Positions 1 to 6,433 of a stretch of DNA of 15,099 nt are shown piece by piece. The stretch covers positions 1 to 15,099 of the forward strand of contig JAICLN010000048.1 of NCBI GenBank assembly GCA_025925615.1, read 5' to 3'. Origin of the DNA: Actinomycetospora sp. (GTDB taxonomy: Bacteria; Actinomycetota; Actinomycetes; Mycobacteriales; Pseudonocardiaceae). Within the stretch, counting starts at the first letter, position 1. Each line of letters starts with the position of its first letter. A program made the position numbers and the translations under genes. A model generated the notes under the pieces. That model was not told the origin of the DNA. It saw only the letters and a list, made by a program, of their open reading frames with translations, and did not search any database.

Positions 1-1413
1 CGGGCGCTGCGCATCGTCGCCGTCATCGCCTCCGCCCTGGTCTTCGCGCTCAGCGGCACCGCGTGGGCCGCCCTGTCGGGCAGCTTCTCCACCTCGGGCG
101 CCCTCGCGAAGAAGGGCACGGCCGCCGACGGCGCCACCGACATCCTGCTCGTGGGCACCGACAGCCGAAACGACGCGCAGGGCAACCCGCTGCCGCGCGA
201 GGTCCTCGCCCAGCTCGACGCGGGCTCCGCGGAGGGCGAGCTGAACACCGACTCGATGATGCTGGTGCGGGTCCCCAACGACGGGAGCCGCGCGGTCGCG
301 TTCTCGTTGCCCCGCGACAGCTACGTGAAGCTCCCCGGCCAGTTCGGCAAGGGCAAGCTCAACTCGGTCTACCCGGCCGCGAAGGCCGCGGAGGCGCAGC
401 AACTGGTGTCCGGCGGCGACGACAACCCCGCCGACGTCGACGTCAAGTCCTCCGAGGCCGGCCGCCAGGCCCTCATCGAGGCCGTCCAGGACCTCACCGG
501 CATCGGCGTCGACCACTACGCCGAGGTCAACCTGCTCGGCTTCTACAACCTGACGAACGCGATCGGCGGCGTCGACGTCTGCCTCAAGAACGCGACCGAC
601 GACGACTTCTCCGGCGCCCACTTCGCCGCGGGCCCGCGCACCGTGCAGGGCAAGGACGCGCTGGCCTTCGTCCGCCAGCGCCACGGGCTCCCGCTCGGCG
701 ACCTGGACCGCGTCCGCCGTCAGCAGGCCTTCCTCGCCGGCCTCTCGCACAAGGTGCTCTCGGCGGGCACCCTGGCCGACCCGGTGACGCTCACCCGCCT
801 GCTCGACGCGGTGAAGCAGTCGGTCATCCTCGACAGCGGCTGGGACCTGCTCGGGCTCGCCCAGCAGTTGCAGGGCGTCAGCGGCGGTGCGGTCACCTTC
901 ATGACGATCCCGACCCTGGGCGGGGAGAACACGGCGGCCGGCGACGCCCTCAAGGTCGACCCCGTCGAGGTCCAGCAGTTCGTCGCGGACGCGATCGGCC
1001 CGAAGCAGGCGCCGGCCGTCGTCCCGACCGGTCCCCCGCCGGCGAGCATCCCGGTCGACGTCCGCAACGCCTCGGGCACGGAGGGCGCCGCCGCCCGCGT
1101 CGTGCAGATCCTCGGCGCCCAGGGCTACTCGCACGTGGTCTCCGGCAACGCCGACCAGCGGACCGGGGCCTCGCCGATAGTCTTCGGCCCCGGGGGCGAC
1201 GCGGCAGCGGGCGTCGTGTCGCGGACCCTCGGCGGTCTGGGCACCCGGCCCGACCCGACGGTGCCGCCCGGCACCGTGCGCGTCCTGCTCGCCTCCGACT
1301 ACAAGGGCCCCGGCGCCGTGGTGCCCCAGGCCAGCGGCGACTCCGCCGACGCCGCACCGCCGCCGCCGGCGCAGCCGCCGATCACCGCCGACGGGATCCC
1401 CTGCGTCAACTGA
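1..1413 (+). CDS. LCP (LytR-CpsA-Psr) family cell-wall polymer ligase, 5' end cut by the window
   Basis: The gene enters from the left edge in frame 1 and ends at TGA 1411-1413, leaving 470 residues. The first ~30 residues (RALRIVAVIASALVFALSG...) are the membrane segment of a type II membrane protein. The cytoplasmic start is outside the window. The LCP domain follows, with LLVGTDSRN near residue 50, DSMMLVRV, SLPRDSYV with its conserved Arg-Asp, KLNSVYP, a DHYAEVNLLGFYNLTNAIGGVDVCL core and DLDRVRRQQAFL. A C-terminal LytR_C domain (VDVRNASGTEGAAARVVQIL, about residues 350-430) precedes a Pro/Ala-rich tail. LCP enzymes transfer undecaprenyl-linked glycopolymers, arabinogalactan in mycolata and relatives, onto peptidoglycan outside the membrane. 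The polymer used here is inferred. An in-frame ATG-initiated frame begins only at 241, but reading continues open to base 1, so the gene is truncated by the window and not by mutation. Confidence 0.93.
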   Translation, partial: RALRIVAVIASALVFALSGTAWAALSGSFSTSGALAKKGTAADGATDILLVGTDSRNDAQGNPLPREVLAQLDAGSAEGELNTDSMMLVRVPNDGSRAVAFSLPRDSYVKLPGQFGKGKLNSVYPAAKAAEAQQLVSGGDDNPADVDVKSSEAGRQALIEAVQDLTGIGVDHYAEVNLLGFYNLTNAIGGVDVCLKNATDDDFSGAHFAAGPRTVQGKDALAFVRQRHGLPLGDLDRVRRQQAFLAGLSHKVLSAGTLADPVTLTRLLDAVKQSVILDSGWDLLGLAQQLQGVSGGAVTFMTIPTLGGENTAAGDALKVDPVEVQQFVADAIGPKQAPAVVPTGPPPASIPVDVRNASGTEGAAARVVQILGAQGYSHVVSGNADQRTGASPIVFGPGGDAAAGVVSRTLGGLGTRPDPTVPPGTVRVLLASDYKGPGAVVPQASGDSADAAPPPPAQPPITADGIPCVN

Positions 1414-1437
1414 GCCGGCCGTATGGTGGGAGACCCG

Positions 1438-2148
1438 ATGACCGTCACCGACGCCCTCCTCGCCCCCGTCCTCGCCGCCGACGCGCGCCGTCCGCTGATC
1501 ACGTTCTACGACGACGCGACGGGCGAGCGGCTCGAGTTCTCCGGCGAGACGCTGGCCAACTGGGTGGCCAAGACCGCGAACTTCCTGCGCGACGAGTGCG
1601 ACGTCGAGCCGGGCACGCGGGTCGCCGTGGTGCTCCCCGCCCACTGGCAGACCGCGGTGGCCCTGCTGGGCGCCTGGTGGAGCGGGGCGGTGGTGGTCGG
1701 GGACCCGGCGGGGGCCGACGTCGCCCTGGCCGATGCCGAGCACCTCGACGCGGCGGCCGGGGCCGGCCTCGTCGTCGGGTTCTCGCTGGACGCGTTCGGC
1801 CGTCCGCTGGCCGACCTGCCGGCCGACGCCGTCGACTACGCGAGCGAGGTCCGCCTGCACGGCGACGCGTTCGTGCCCGAGCCCGTCCCCGGTGACTCAG
1901 CCGCCCTCGGGGACGCGACCGTCGACGACGTCGTGGCCGCGGCCCGGCGTCGGGCCGCCGAGCTGGGGTACGACGCCGGGTCCCGGGTGCTGTCGGTGGC
2001 CGACTGGCCGCTGGACCTGTCCGGCGGCCTCGTCGACGGCCTGCTGGCCGTGCTGGCGGCGGGCGGCTCGCTGGTCCAGGTCCGCCACCCCGACCCCGCG
2101 GCGCTGGACCGCAAGGCCGAGGTGGAGAAGGCGACGCCCGCGCCGTGA
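1438..2148 (+). CDS. TIGR03089 family protein (acyl-adenylate synthetase N-domain-like)
   Basis: This is a 236-residue protein beginning MTVTDALLAPVLAADARRPL. I prefer ATG 1438 over ATG 1423 because GGGAG at 1428-1432 sits 5 nt upstream. Residues ~20-90 (ITFYDDATGERLEFSGETL, NWVAKTANFLRDE, GTRVAVVLPAHWQTAVALLG) look like the N-terminal lobe of AMP-binding acyl-CoA synthetases. The ATP-binding and adenylation signatures are absent, as is usual for this actinobacterial family, and no reaction is established. The gene follows the LCP gene by 24 nt, the arrangement recalled from mycobacteria, so a cell-wall link is an inference from context. TATGGT at 1422-1427 could be a -10 for an extra short-leader promoter. 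The end is convergent with the acyl-CoA dehydrogenase, only 4 nt away. Confidence 0.85.
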   Translation: MTVTDALLAPVLAADARRPLITFYDDATGERLEFSGETLANWVAKTANFLRDECDVEPGTRVAVVLPAHWQTAVALLGAWWSGAVVVGDPAGADVALADAEHLDAAAGAGLVVGFSLDAFGRPLADLPADAVDYASEVRLHGDAFVPEPVPGDSAALGDATVDDVVAAARRRAAELGYDAGSRVLSVADWPLDLSGGLVDGLLAVLAAGGSLVQVRHPDPAALDRKAEVEKATPAP

Positions 2149-2152
2149 GGGG

Positions 2153-3310
2153 TCAGCCCCGGAGCACCTGGCGGGCCATGACCATGCGCTGGATCTGGTT
2201 GGTGCCCTCGTAGATCTGGGTGATCTTGGCGTCGCGCATCATGCGCTCGACCGGGAAGTCGGTGGTGTAGCCGGCGCCGCCGAAGAGCTGGACGGCGTCG
2301 GTGGTCACCTCCATCGCGGTGTCCGAGGCGAAGCACTTCGCGGCCGAGGCGATGAGCCCGAGGTTCTTCTCGCCCCGCTCGGCCTTCGCCGCGGCGACGT
2401 AGACCAGATGGCGGGCCGCCTCGATCTTCATGGCCATGTCGGCGAGCATGAACTGCACGCCCTGGAACTCCGAGACGGCCTTGCCGAACTGCTTGCGGTC
2501 GCGGACGTACTCCACGGCCGCGTCGAGGGCACCCTGCGCGATGCCGACGGCCTGCGCACCGATGGTGGGCCGGGTGTGGTCGAGCGTCGCGAACGCGGTC
2601 TTCAGTCCGGTGCCCGGCTCGCCGATGATGCGGTCGCCCGGGACGCGGCAGTTCTCGAAGTAGATCTCGGTGGTCGGCGAGCCCTTGATGCCGAGCTTGT
2701 GCTCCTTCGGGCCGACGCTGAAGCCCTCGTCGTCCTTGTGGACCACGAAGGCCGAGATGCCGTTGGCGCCCTTGTCGGGGTCGGTCTTGGCCATGACCGT
2801 GTACCAGTCGGAGACGCCGCCGTTGGTGATCCAGGCCTTGGTGCCGTTGATGACCCAGTCGTCGCCGTCCTGCTGGGCGCGGGTGCGCATCGAGACGGTG
2901 TCCGAGCCGGCCTCACGCTCGGAGAGCGCGTAGCTGATCATCGACTCGCCGGAGGCGATGCTCGGCAGGACCTTCTGCTTGAGCTCCTCGGAGGCCGACA
3001 GGATGATCGGCATCGAGCCGAGCTTGTTGACGGCCGGGATGAGCGAGGCCGACGCGTCCACGCGGGCGACCTCCTCGATCACCATGCAGGCGATGATCGA
3101 GTCGGCACCCTCGCCCTGGTAGGCCTCGGGGATGTGGATGGCGTGGAAGCCGGCCGCGGTGAGCGCGTCGCGGGCCTCCTGCGGGAAGCGGGGCGTGGCG
3201 TCGACCTCCGCCGCGTGCGGCGAGATCTCCTTCTCGCACAGCGCACGGACGGACTCGCGCAGCGCGGCGCGCTCCTCGCCCAGGTCGTAGACGTCGAACT
3301 CGGGGTTCAC
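2153..3310 (-). CDS. fadE25: Acyl-CoA dehydrogenase, FadE25-like
   Basis: This 385-residue, full-length FAD-dependent acyl-CoA dehydrogenase catalyses alpha,beta-dehydrogenation of acyl-CoA esters and passes electrons to ETF. The domains are in the normal order. The N-terminal helical domain contains IIACMVIEEVARVDASASL. The FAD/substrate signatures are YALSEREAGSDTVSM and WITNGG. The middle beta domain has KLGIKGSPTTEIYFENCRVP. The C-terminal helical domain carries RKQFGKAVSEFQGVQFMLADM and LFGGAGYTTDFPVERMMRDA, followed by the IYEGTNQIQR motif with the catalytic-base Glu. It is very like mycobacterial FadE25 as I recall it. I chose GTG 3308-3310 (VNPEFDVYDL) because AGGAGG-type Shine-Dalgarno sequence at 3316-3322 lies 5 nt upstream. 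An in-frame ATG at 3325 lies upstream of that site and is less likely. The substrate chain length cannot be read from the sequence. Confidence 0.93.
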   Translation of the reverse strand: MNPEFDVYDLGEERAALRESVRALCEKEISPHAAEVDATPRFPQEARDALTAAGFHAIHIPEAYQGEGADSIIACMVIEEVARVDASASLIPAVNKLGSMPIILSASEELKQKVLPSIASGESMISYALSEREAGSDTVSMRTRAQQDGDDWVINGTKAWITNGGVSDWYTVMAKTDPDKGANGISAFVVHKDDEGFSVGPKEHKLGIKGSPTTEIYFENCRVPGDRIIGEPGTGLKTAFATLDHTRPTIGAQAVGIAQGALDAAVEYVRDRKQFGKAVSEFQGVQFMLADMAMKIEAARHLVYVAAAKAERGEKNLGLIASAAKCFASDTAMEVTTDAVQLFGGAGYTTDFPVERMMRDAKITQIYEGTNQIQRMVMARQVLRG

Positions 3311-3355
3311 CGCAACTCCTCCCACATCAAGCTTTCGAGATCACGGTACCGCCCG

Positions 3356-3371
3356 ATGCTAGGACGTCCTA
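3356..3371 (-). promoter_or_regulatory. Candidate fadE25 promoter and palindromic operator
   Basis: A perfect 12-bp palindrome, TAGGACGTCCTA (3360-3371), lies about 50 bp upstream of the fadE25 start. Read on the minus strand, TAGCAT (3361-3356) fits the actinobacterial -10 pattern TANNNT, and the palindrome overlaps its first two bases and fills the space upstream of it. A repressor bound there would block the promoter. No good -35 hexamer is visible. Which protein binds is unknown; I do not recognise the palindrome as a described operator. Confidence 0.4.
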
Positions 3372-3376
3372 CGGTT

Positions 3377-3658
3377 TTACCTGTTGACTCCGTCTCGTAC
3401 CCAGTGATTCGGCGGCCCGTGCAGCGGGTGGTCGAAGGTGATCCCGACGAGGCCCGCGGCCGCCGCCAGCGCGCCGTACCCGGTGAAGACCGCGGAGTCA
3501 CGGGGGACGTGGTCCGCCGGGATCGGGCAGCCGTGAATGAACACGACGGCGGGTCGCCGACCACGGGTGCCCGGCGTCGTGTGGACGTCGAGGAGGCCGA
3601 GGCGGCGACGTCCGGCGACCGGGACGTCGGCGAAGAAGTCGCCGGGTGTGGCGTCCAT
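3377..3658 (-). pseudogene. 3'-truncated alpha/beta hydrolase (dienelactone hydrolase-like)
   Basis: The frame codes 93 residues starting MDATPGDFFADVPVAGRRRL. The start is well supported: ATG 3658 with GGGAGG 5 nt upstream and a good promoter beyond. Residues 36-85 show the first half of an alpha/beta hydrolase fold: a beta-strand and oxyanion turn (RPAVVFIHG), then DHVPRDSAVFTGYGALAAAAGLVGITFDHPLH. Homology stops after about residue 83 and the frame ends ten codons later at TAA 3377-3379. The nucleophile elbow (GxSxG), the acid and the catalytic His are all missing, along with about 150 expected residues, so it cannot be an active hydrolase. The break lies next to the fadE25 promoter, suggesting a deletion whose end fell there. 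The last codons (VRDGVNR) are less GC-biased than the rest. The gene is divergent from the TetR gene at 3745. It could instead be expressed as a short peptide, which I consider unlikely to matter. Confidence 0.7.
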
Positions 3659-3678
3659 CCGGACCTCCCTCGTGGCGG

Positions 3679-3716
3679 TACGATTGGATCGTATCTGGCC
3701 GCACCTGTCGTCACAA
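3679..3716. promoter_or_regulatory. TetR operator and hydrolase promoter in the divergent intergenic region
   Basis: TACGAT-TGG-ATCGTA (3679-3693) is a perfect inverted repeat of two 6-bp arms with a 3-bp spacer, the size and form expected for a TetR dimer site. On the minus strand the right arm reads TACGAT (3693-3688) and serves as a -10, with TTGTGA (3716-3711) as a -35 at exactly 17 bp. Transcription would start near 3681, giving a leader of about 23 nt that holds the hydrolase Shine-Dalgarno. The operator then covers roughly -12 to +3, an ideal position for repression. The TetR gene starts 52 bp beyond the operator, so autoregulation is likely. Confidence 0.65.
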
Positions 3717-3744
3717 GCCGGTCGGATCGTGAAGTGGAGGTGCC

Positions 3745-4329
3745 ATGCCCAAGCTCGTCGACCACGACCAGCGCCGTCGCGAGATGGCCGAGGCCCTGTG
3801 GCGGATCGCCGCGCAGGAGGGGCTCGAGGCGGTGAGCCTGAACCGCGTTGCCGACGAGGCCGGGGTCTCGAAGGGTCGCGTGCAGCACTACTTCGCGTCG
3901 CGGGACGCCCTGCTCGCCTACACCGCCGAGCACCTGATCGACCGCGTGACCGGGCGGATGAAGGCCGCCGTCGCGGCGGCGCCCGACGCGCTCGCGGCCG
4001 TCCGGAGCGTCCTGCTGGAGGTGCTGCCGCTCACCGAGGACTCGATCGTCGACACCCGCGTCGGGGCTGCCTTCCTCATCCGAGCTCTCGGCGACGACGC
4101 CCTCCGGGCCCGCTACCGCCGGCGCAACGCGCAGTTCCTCACGCTGCTCACCACGTACCTGACGGCGGCTCGCGATGCCGGCCGGCTCGGCCGTCGTCGC
4201 GAGCCGGGCGCCCTCGCCGTCGAACTGTTCGCGCTGGTCAACGGACTCAAAGAGCCGTTGCTGCTCGGCGAGCTGTCCCCGTCGCTGGCGACCGCGATCG
4301 TCGACGACGCGCTGGCCCGGTTGGGCTGA
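3745..4329 (+). CDS. TetR/AcrR family transcriptional repressor
   Basis: This 194-residue protein has a typical TetR layout. The N-terminal helix-turn-helix spans about residues 10-56 (LWRIAAQEGLEAVSLNRVADEAGVSKGRVQHYF), and a helical ligand-binding and dimerisation domain follows (PDALAAVRSVLLEVLPL, VGAAFLIRALGDD, FLTLLTTYLTAARDAGRL). The C-terminal domain is of the BetI-like TetR_C_6 type in my judgement. GGAGG at 3736-3740, 4 nt before ATG 3745, fixes the start. It is divergent from the truncated hydrolase, with a palindromic operator between them, so the hydrolase was probably its main target and its ligand a substrate of that enzyme. The gene itself appears intact although its target is broken. 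Its 3' end is convergent with the LLM oxidoreductase remnant, 7 nt away. Confidence 0.9.
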   Translation: MPKLVDHDQRRREMAEALWRIAAQEGLEAVSLNRVADEAGVSKGRVQHYFASRDALLAYTAEHLIDRVTGRMKAAVAAAPDALAAVRSVLLEVLPLTEDSIVDTRVGAAFLIRALGDDALRARYRRRNAQFLTLLTTYLTAARDAGRLGRRREPGALAVELFALVNGLKEPLLLGELSPSLATAIVDDALARLG

Positions 4330-4340
4330 CGCCTCGTCAG
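4326..4340. terminator. Short hairpin between convergent stop codons
   Basis: CTGACG-CCT-CGTCAG is a perfect 6-bp inverted repeat with a 3-nt loop. It contains the TGA of the TetR gene (4327-4329) and, on the other strand, the TGA of the LLM oxidoreductase (4339-4337). It may act as a weak bidirectional terminator. It has no U-tract and the stem is short. Confidence 0.3.
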
Positions 4341-5033
4341 GCGAGCTGCGGGGCGACCTCCGCGGCCACGAGCTCGAGCTGGTCGAGGTCCGTGAGATCG
4401 AGGGTCTGCAGGTAGACGCGCGTGACGCCGGCCCGCTCCCGCCACTGCCCCAGCCGGTCGACGATCTGTGCGGGGTGTCCCCGCCAGGGGGTTCGTCCCC
4501 AGCTGCTCCCGGTCGACGCCGAGGGCCTCGGCCCGGCGGGCGACGGCGGCATCGTCGGCGCCGATGACGAGGGTGTGGGCGCAGGAGCGGACGAGCTCGC
4601 CCGGGTCCCGCCCGGCCGCTCGGCACGCCTGCGCAACCCGCTCGTACTGCGGCGCCGCGTCGTCCAGCCCGGCGAACGGGATGTTGAACTCGGACGCGAA
4701 CCGGGCCGCCAGGGCGGGCGTCCGCTGGGGGCCCATCCCGCCGACGATCACCGGGATCGGGTGGGCCGGCTTCGGCAGCGCGGGCGAGTCGACGACGGTG
4801 TAGTGCTCGCCGGAGAAGTCATAGGTCTCCCCGTCCGGCGTCCCCCACAGCCCGGTGAGGATCTCCAGCTGCTCCTCGAGGCGGGCGAAGCGCTCCTTGG
4901 TCGGCGGGAACGGGATGCCGTAGCCGGTGTGCTCGGCCTCGAACCACCCGGCGTCCTCGGCCGCGCGGGCGACCCGCAGCAGGTCCGTGTAGGAGGCGCC
5001 CTGCTGGGGCTCGGTGAAGATCCTGAGGTCCAC
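4337..5033 (-). pseudogene. Broken LLM-class (F420-dependent type) oxidoreductase: internal deletion plus frameshift
   Basis: Reading starts at GTG 5033 with MDLRIFTEPQQGASYTDLLR, characteristic of a luciferase-like monooxygenase subfamily (probably TIGR03560). After RVARAAED at about residue 27 the sequence jumps straight to AGWFEAEH. In relatives as I recall them about 65-70 residues lie between, including the FRSDH region and a LGTLVT-type strand, so an in-frame internal deletion is inferred. Downstream parts are normal: GIPFPPTKERFARLEEQLEI, ALPKPAHPIPVIVGG, then GTNPLAGTP at residues 179-187. There the frame breaks: the C-terminal continuation AQIVDRLGQWRERAGVTRVY, ending at TGA 4337, is in another frame. 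Removing one base of the GGGG run at 4472-4475 (plus strand) restores it, giving 231 residues against about 300 expected. The deletion removes part of the TIM barrel, so the enzyme is predicted dead even if the frameshift is a sequencing error. Confidence 0.8.
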
Positions 5034-5045
5034 CGGGCCAGCGTA
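5034..5045 (-). promoter_or_regulatory. Leaderless -10 element of the LLM oxidoreductase remnant
   Basis: On the minus strand, TACGCT (5045-5040, TANNNT) is followed by exactly 6 nt and then GTG 5033. This puts the hexamer at -12 to -7 if transcription starts on the G of the start codon. No Shine-Dalgarno precedes the start, consistent with a leaderless mRNA. There is no convincing -35. Confidence 0.4.
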
Positions 5046-5057
5046 GGCGGCAACGGA

Positions 5058-6353
5058 TCAGGGTCCGGCGCGGCTGGTGTAGGTGTGGCCGGTTGGGGTG
5101 GTTGTCCGCACCGTGTGCGGGTGGTCGCCGAGCCCGTCGTGGACGGTGTGGACCTGCCAGCCGGGCATCTCGCGGACGAAGTTCCCGCGGGCGCACACCC
5201 CCCGGCCGTTGGTGAAGCTGGTCGGCCCGCCCGCGCGGGACTGGATGATGTGGTCGCGGTGCCGGATCGGGGCGTCGCAGTAGGGGTCGCGGCAGCGTCC
5301 GCCGTCGCGCAGGTCGATCAACTGGCCGAGGAACCCGTCGAACAGCCGCCGCTTCGGGTCACCCCCGACCAGGGTGCCGTGGCGGGGGTGGGAGAACAGC
5401 TGCCGCCACCAACGCTTCCCGCCGGTCGAGGCGAGCAGGTCGCGCACGATCCCGCCCTGCAGCGGGCCGTGCCCGACCACGTCGCCGGTGGCGGGGCTGT
5501 CGGGGTCGAGCAGCAGGTCGACCGGGACGACGATCCCGACCTCCACGTCCACATCCGCAGCCCGCACCTTTCCGGTGATCCGCTCGACCAGGGTGTCGGC
5601 GAGGATCTGATCCCGGGTTCGGCCGCCGGTGTCGCCGGTGGCGATCAACCCGTCGGCGTGGCGGCGCAGCGCCGTCTGGCAGGCGACGCCCTGTTCGACT
5701 GGAAGCAGCGCCGAGAGCAGGCTCATGGTGTCCGGGGCCGGGCGCAGGGTGACCCGACGATCGGCCCGAGCCTTCCGCCCGCGGGCGGTGTATCCGGCCG
5801 TGTCGGCCTCGTAGGCCGACTTCTTGATCGTGGCCTCGGCGTGGCGGCGGCTCTGGGTGTCCAGCCCGGCCTCGGCGAGCTGTTTGTCCACCAGTCGACG
5901 GGTCTCGGAGTCGAGGTGGCTGGTCTGGGACACGACGCCCTCGGCGATGGTCTCGCTGATCCGCCCCGCAGTCAGCAGCGCGCGGGTGTGGGGCAGGTCG
6001 GTGGCCAGGGTGCGCGCGATCGTGAGACGCCGAAACCCCTGCCACGACGAGACATGAGCGGACAGGGCGATCTGGTCGGCGATCCCGGCGCCGAGCTTGC
6101 GGGGATCCAGGCGCCCGGCCTCGATCAGCGCGGACTGCTCCTCGACCTGCACACGCCCGAACGCCACCATCGCGGTGTGCTGCGCGGCGGCCACCGCGGC
6201 GCGGACCTTCTCCAGGACCGCGATCCGCTCGATGAGCTCCACACCACCGCCGGCCAGCGGGACGGCGGCGTCGGTGTCGGCGAGCTCGCCGAGGCGCGCG
6301 AGCACGGCGGCCAGCTCCTCACTGACCGCCACCGCGCCATCGTTCGAACTCAT
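5058..6353 (-). CDS. DUF222 domain protein with C-terminal HNH endonuclease domain (13E12-repeat type)
   Basis: This 431-residue protein has the two-part layout of the actinobacterial DUF222/HNH (13E12 repeat) family. DUF222 occupies about residues 25-320 and includes LEKVRAAVAAAQHTAMVAF and EADTAGYTARGRKARADRRVTL. The HNH domain occupies about 345-400. HNH residues visible are H365-R-D-H368 and N382, with N391 in the final turn. Of the usual four zinc-knuckle cysteines, C354, C359 and C387 are present, but position 390 is Gly where relatives carry the second Cys of CxxC. Metal-dependent DNA cleavage is the expected activity but the biological role of this family is not established. Start ATG 6353 has no Shine-Dalgarno and appears leaderless. 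It lies inside a consensus LexA box, so DNA-damage induction is likely. The gene interrupts the usual fadE25-purE adjacency and belongs to a family that is often multi-copy and variably located. Confidence 0.9.
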   Translation of the reverse strand: MSSNDGAVAVSEELAAVLARLGELADTDAAVPLAGGGVELIERIAVLEKVRAAVAAAQHTAMVAFGRVQVEEQSALIEAGRLDPRKLGAGIADQIALSAHVSSWQGFRRLTIARTLATDLPHTRALLTAGRISETIAEGVVSQTSHLDSETRRLVDKQLAEAGLDTQSRRHAEATIKKSAYEADTAGYTARGRKARADRRVTLRPAPDTMSLLSALLPVEQGVACQTALRRHADGLIATGDTGGRTRDQILADTLVERITGKVRAADVDVEVGIVVPVDLLLDPDSPATGDVVGHGPLQGGIVRDLLASTGGKRWWRQLFSHPRHGTLVGGDPKRRLFDGFLGQLIDLRDGGRCRDPYCDAPIRHRDHIIQSRAGGPTSFTNGRGVCARGNFVREMPGWQVHTVHDGLGDHPHTVRTTTPTGHTYTSRAGP

Positions 6354-6365
6354 GTTCGAACAGTA
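6344..6365 (-). promoter_or_regulatory. SOS (LexA) box over the start codon, with leaderless -10
   Basis: TCGAAC-tcat-GTTCGA (6344-6359) matches the outer half-sites of the mycobacterial/actinobacterial LexA box (TCGAAC-N4-GTTCGA) at all twelve positions. It is part of two GTTCGAAC palindromes (6342-6349 and 6354-6361). On the minus strand TACTGT (6365-6360) is a TANNNT -10 ending exactly 6 nt before ATG 6353, so transcription should begin on the A of the start codon. The LexA box then spans about -6 to +10 and would directly block initiation. 13E12-family genes with SOS boxes are known in mycobacteria. Confidence 0.75.
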
Positions 6366-6407
6366 GCGCGACCCCCTGACAGTCTCGCCGGAACGACGAA
6401 CCGTGCC

Positions 6408-6433
6408 GACCCGCCGTCAGGACCCGGCGGGTC
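6408..6433 (-). terminator. Hairpin at the end of purE
   Basis: GACCCGCCG (6408-6416) and CGGCGGGTC (6425-6433) form a perfect 9-bp stem around an 8-nt loop. The purE stop codon (TGA, 6419-6417) lies in the loop. No U-tract follows on the minus strand, as in many actinomycete terminators. It would end the purK-purE transcript just before the SOS-controlled gene. Confidence 0.5.

Noticed and set aside
2149..2165. GGGG-TCAG-CCCC near the convergent TIGR03089 and fadE25 stops as a terminator
   Set aside because: The stem is only 4 bp in GC-rich DNA, too short to distinguish from chance.
1733..3835. A plus-strand open frame of 700 codons running through the TIGR03089 and fadE25 genes
   Set aside because: Its protein is low-complexity Arg/Pro and Gly/Asp/Val and changes character at each real gene boundary, as expected of a shadow.
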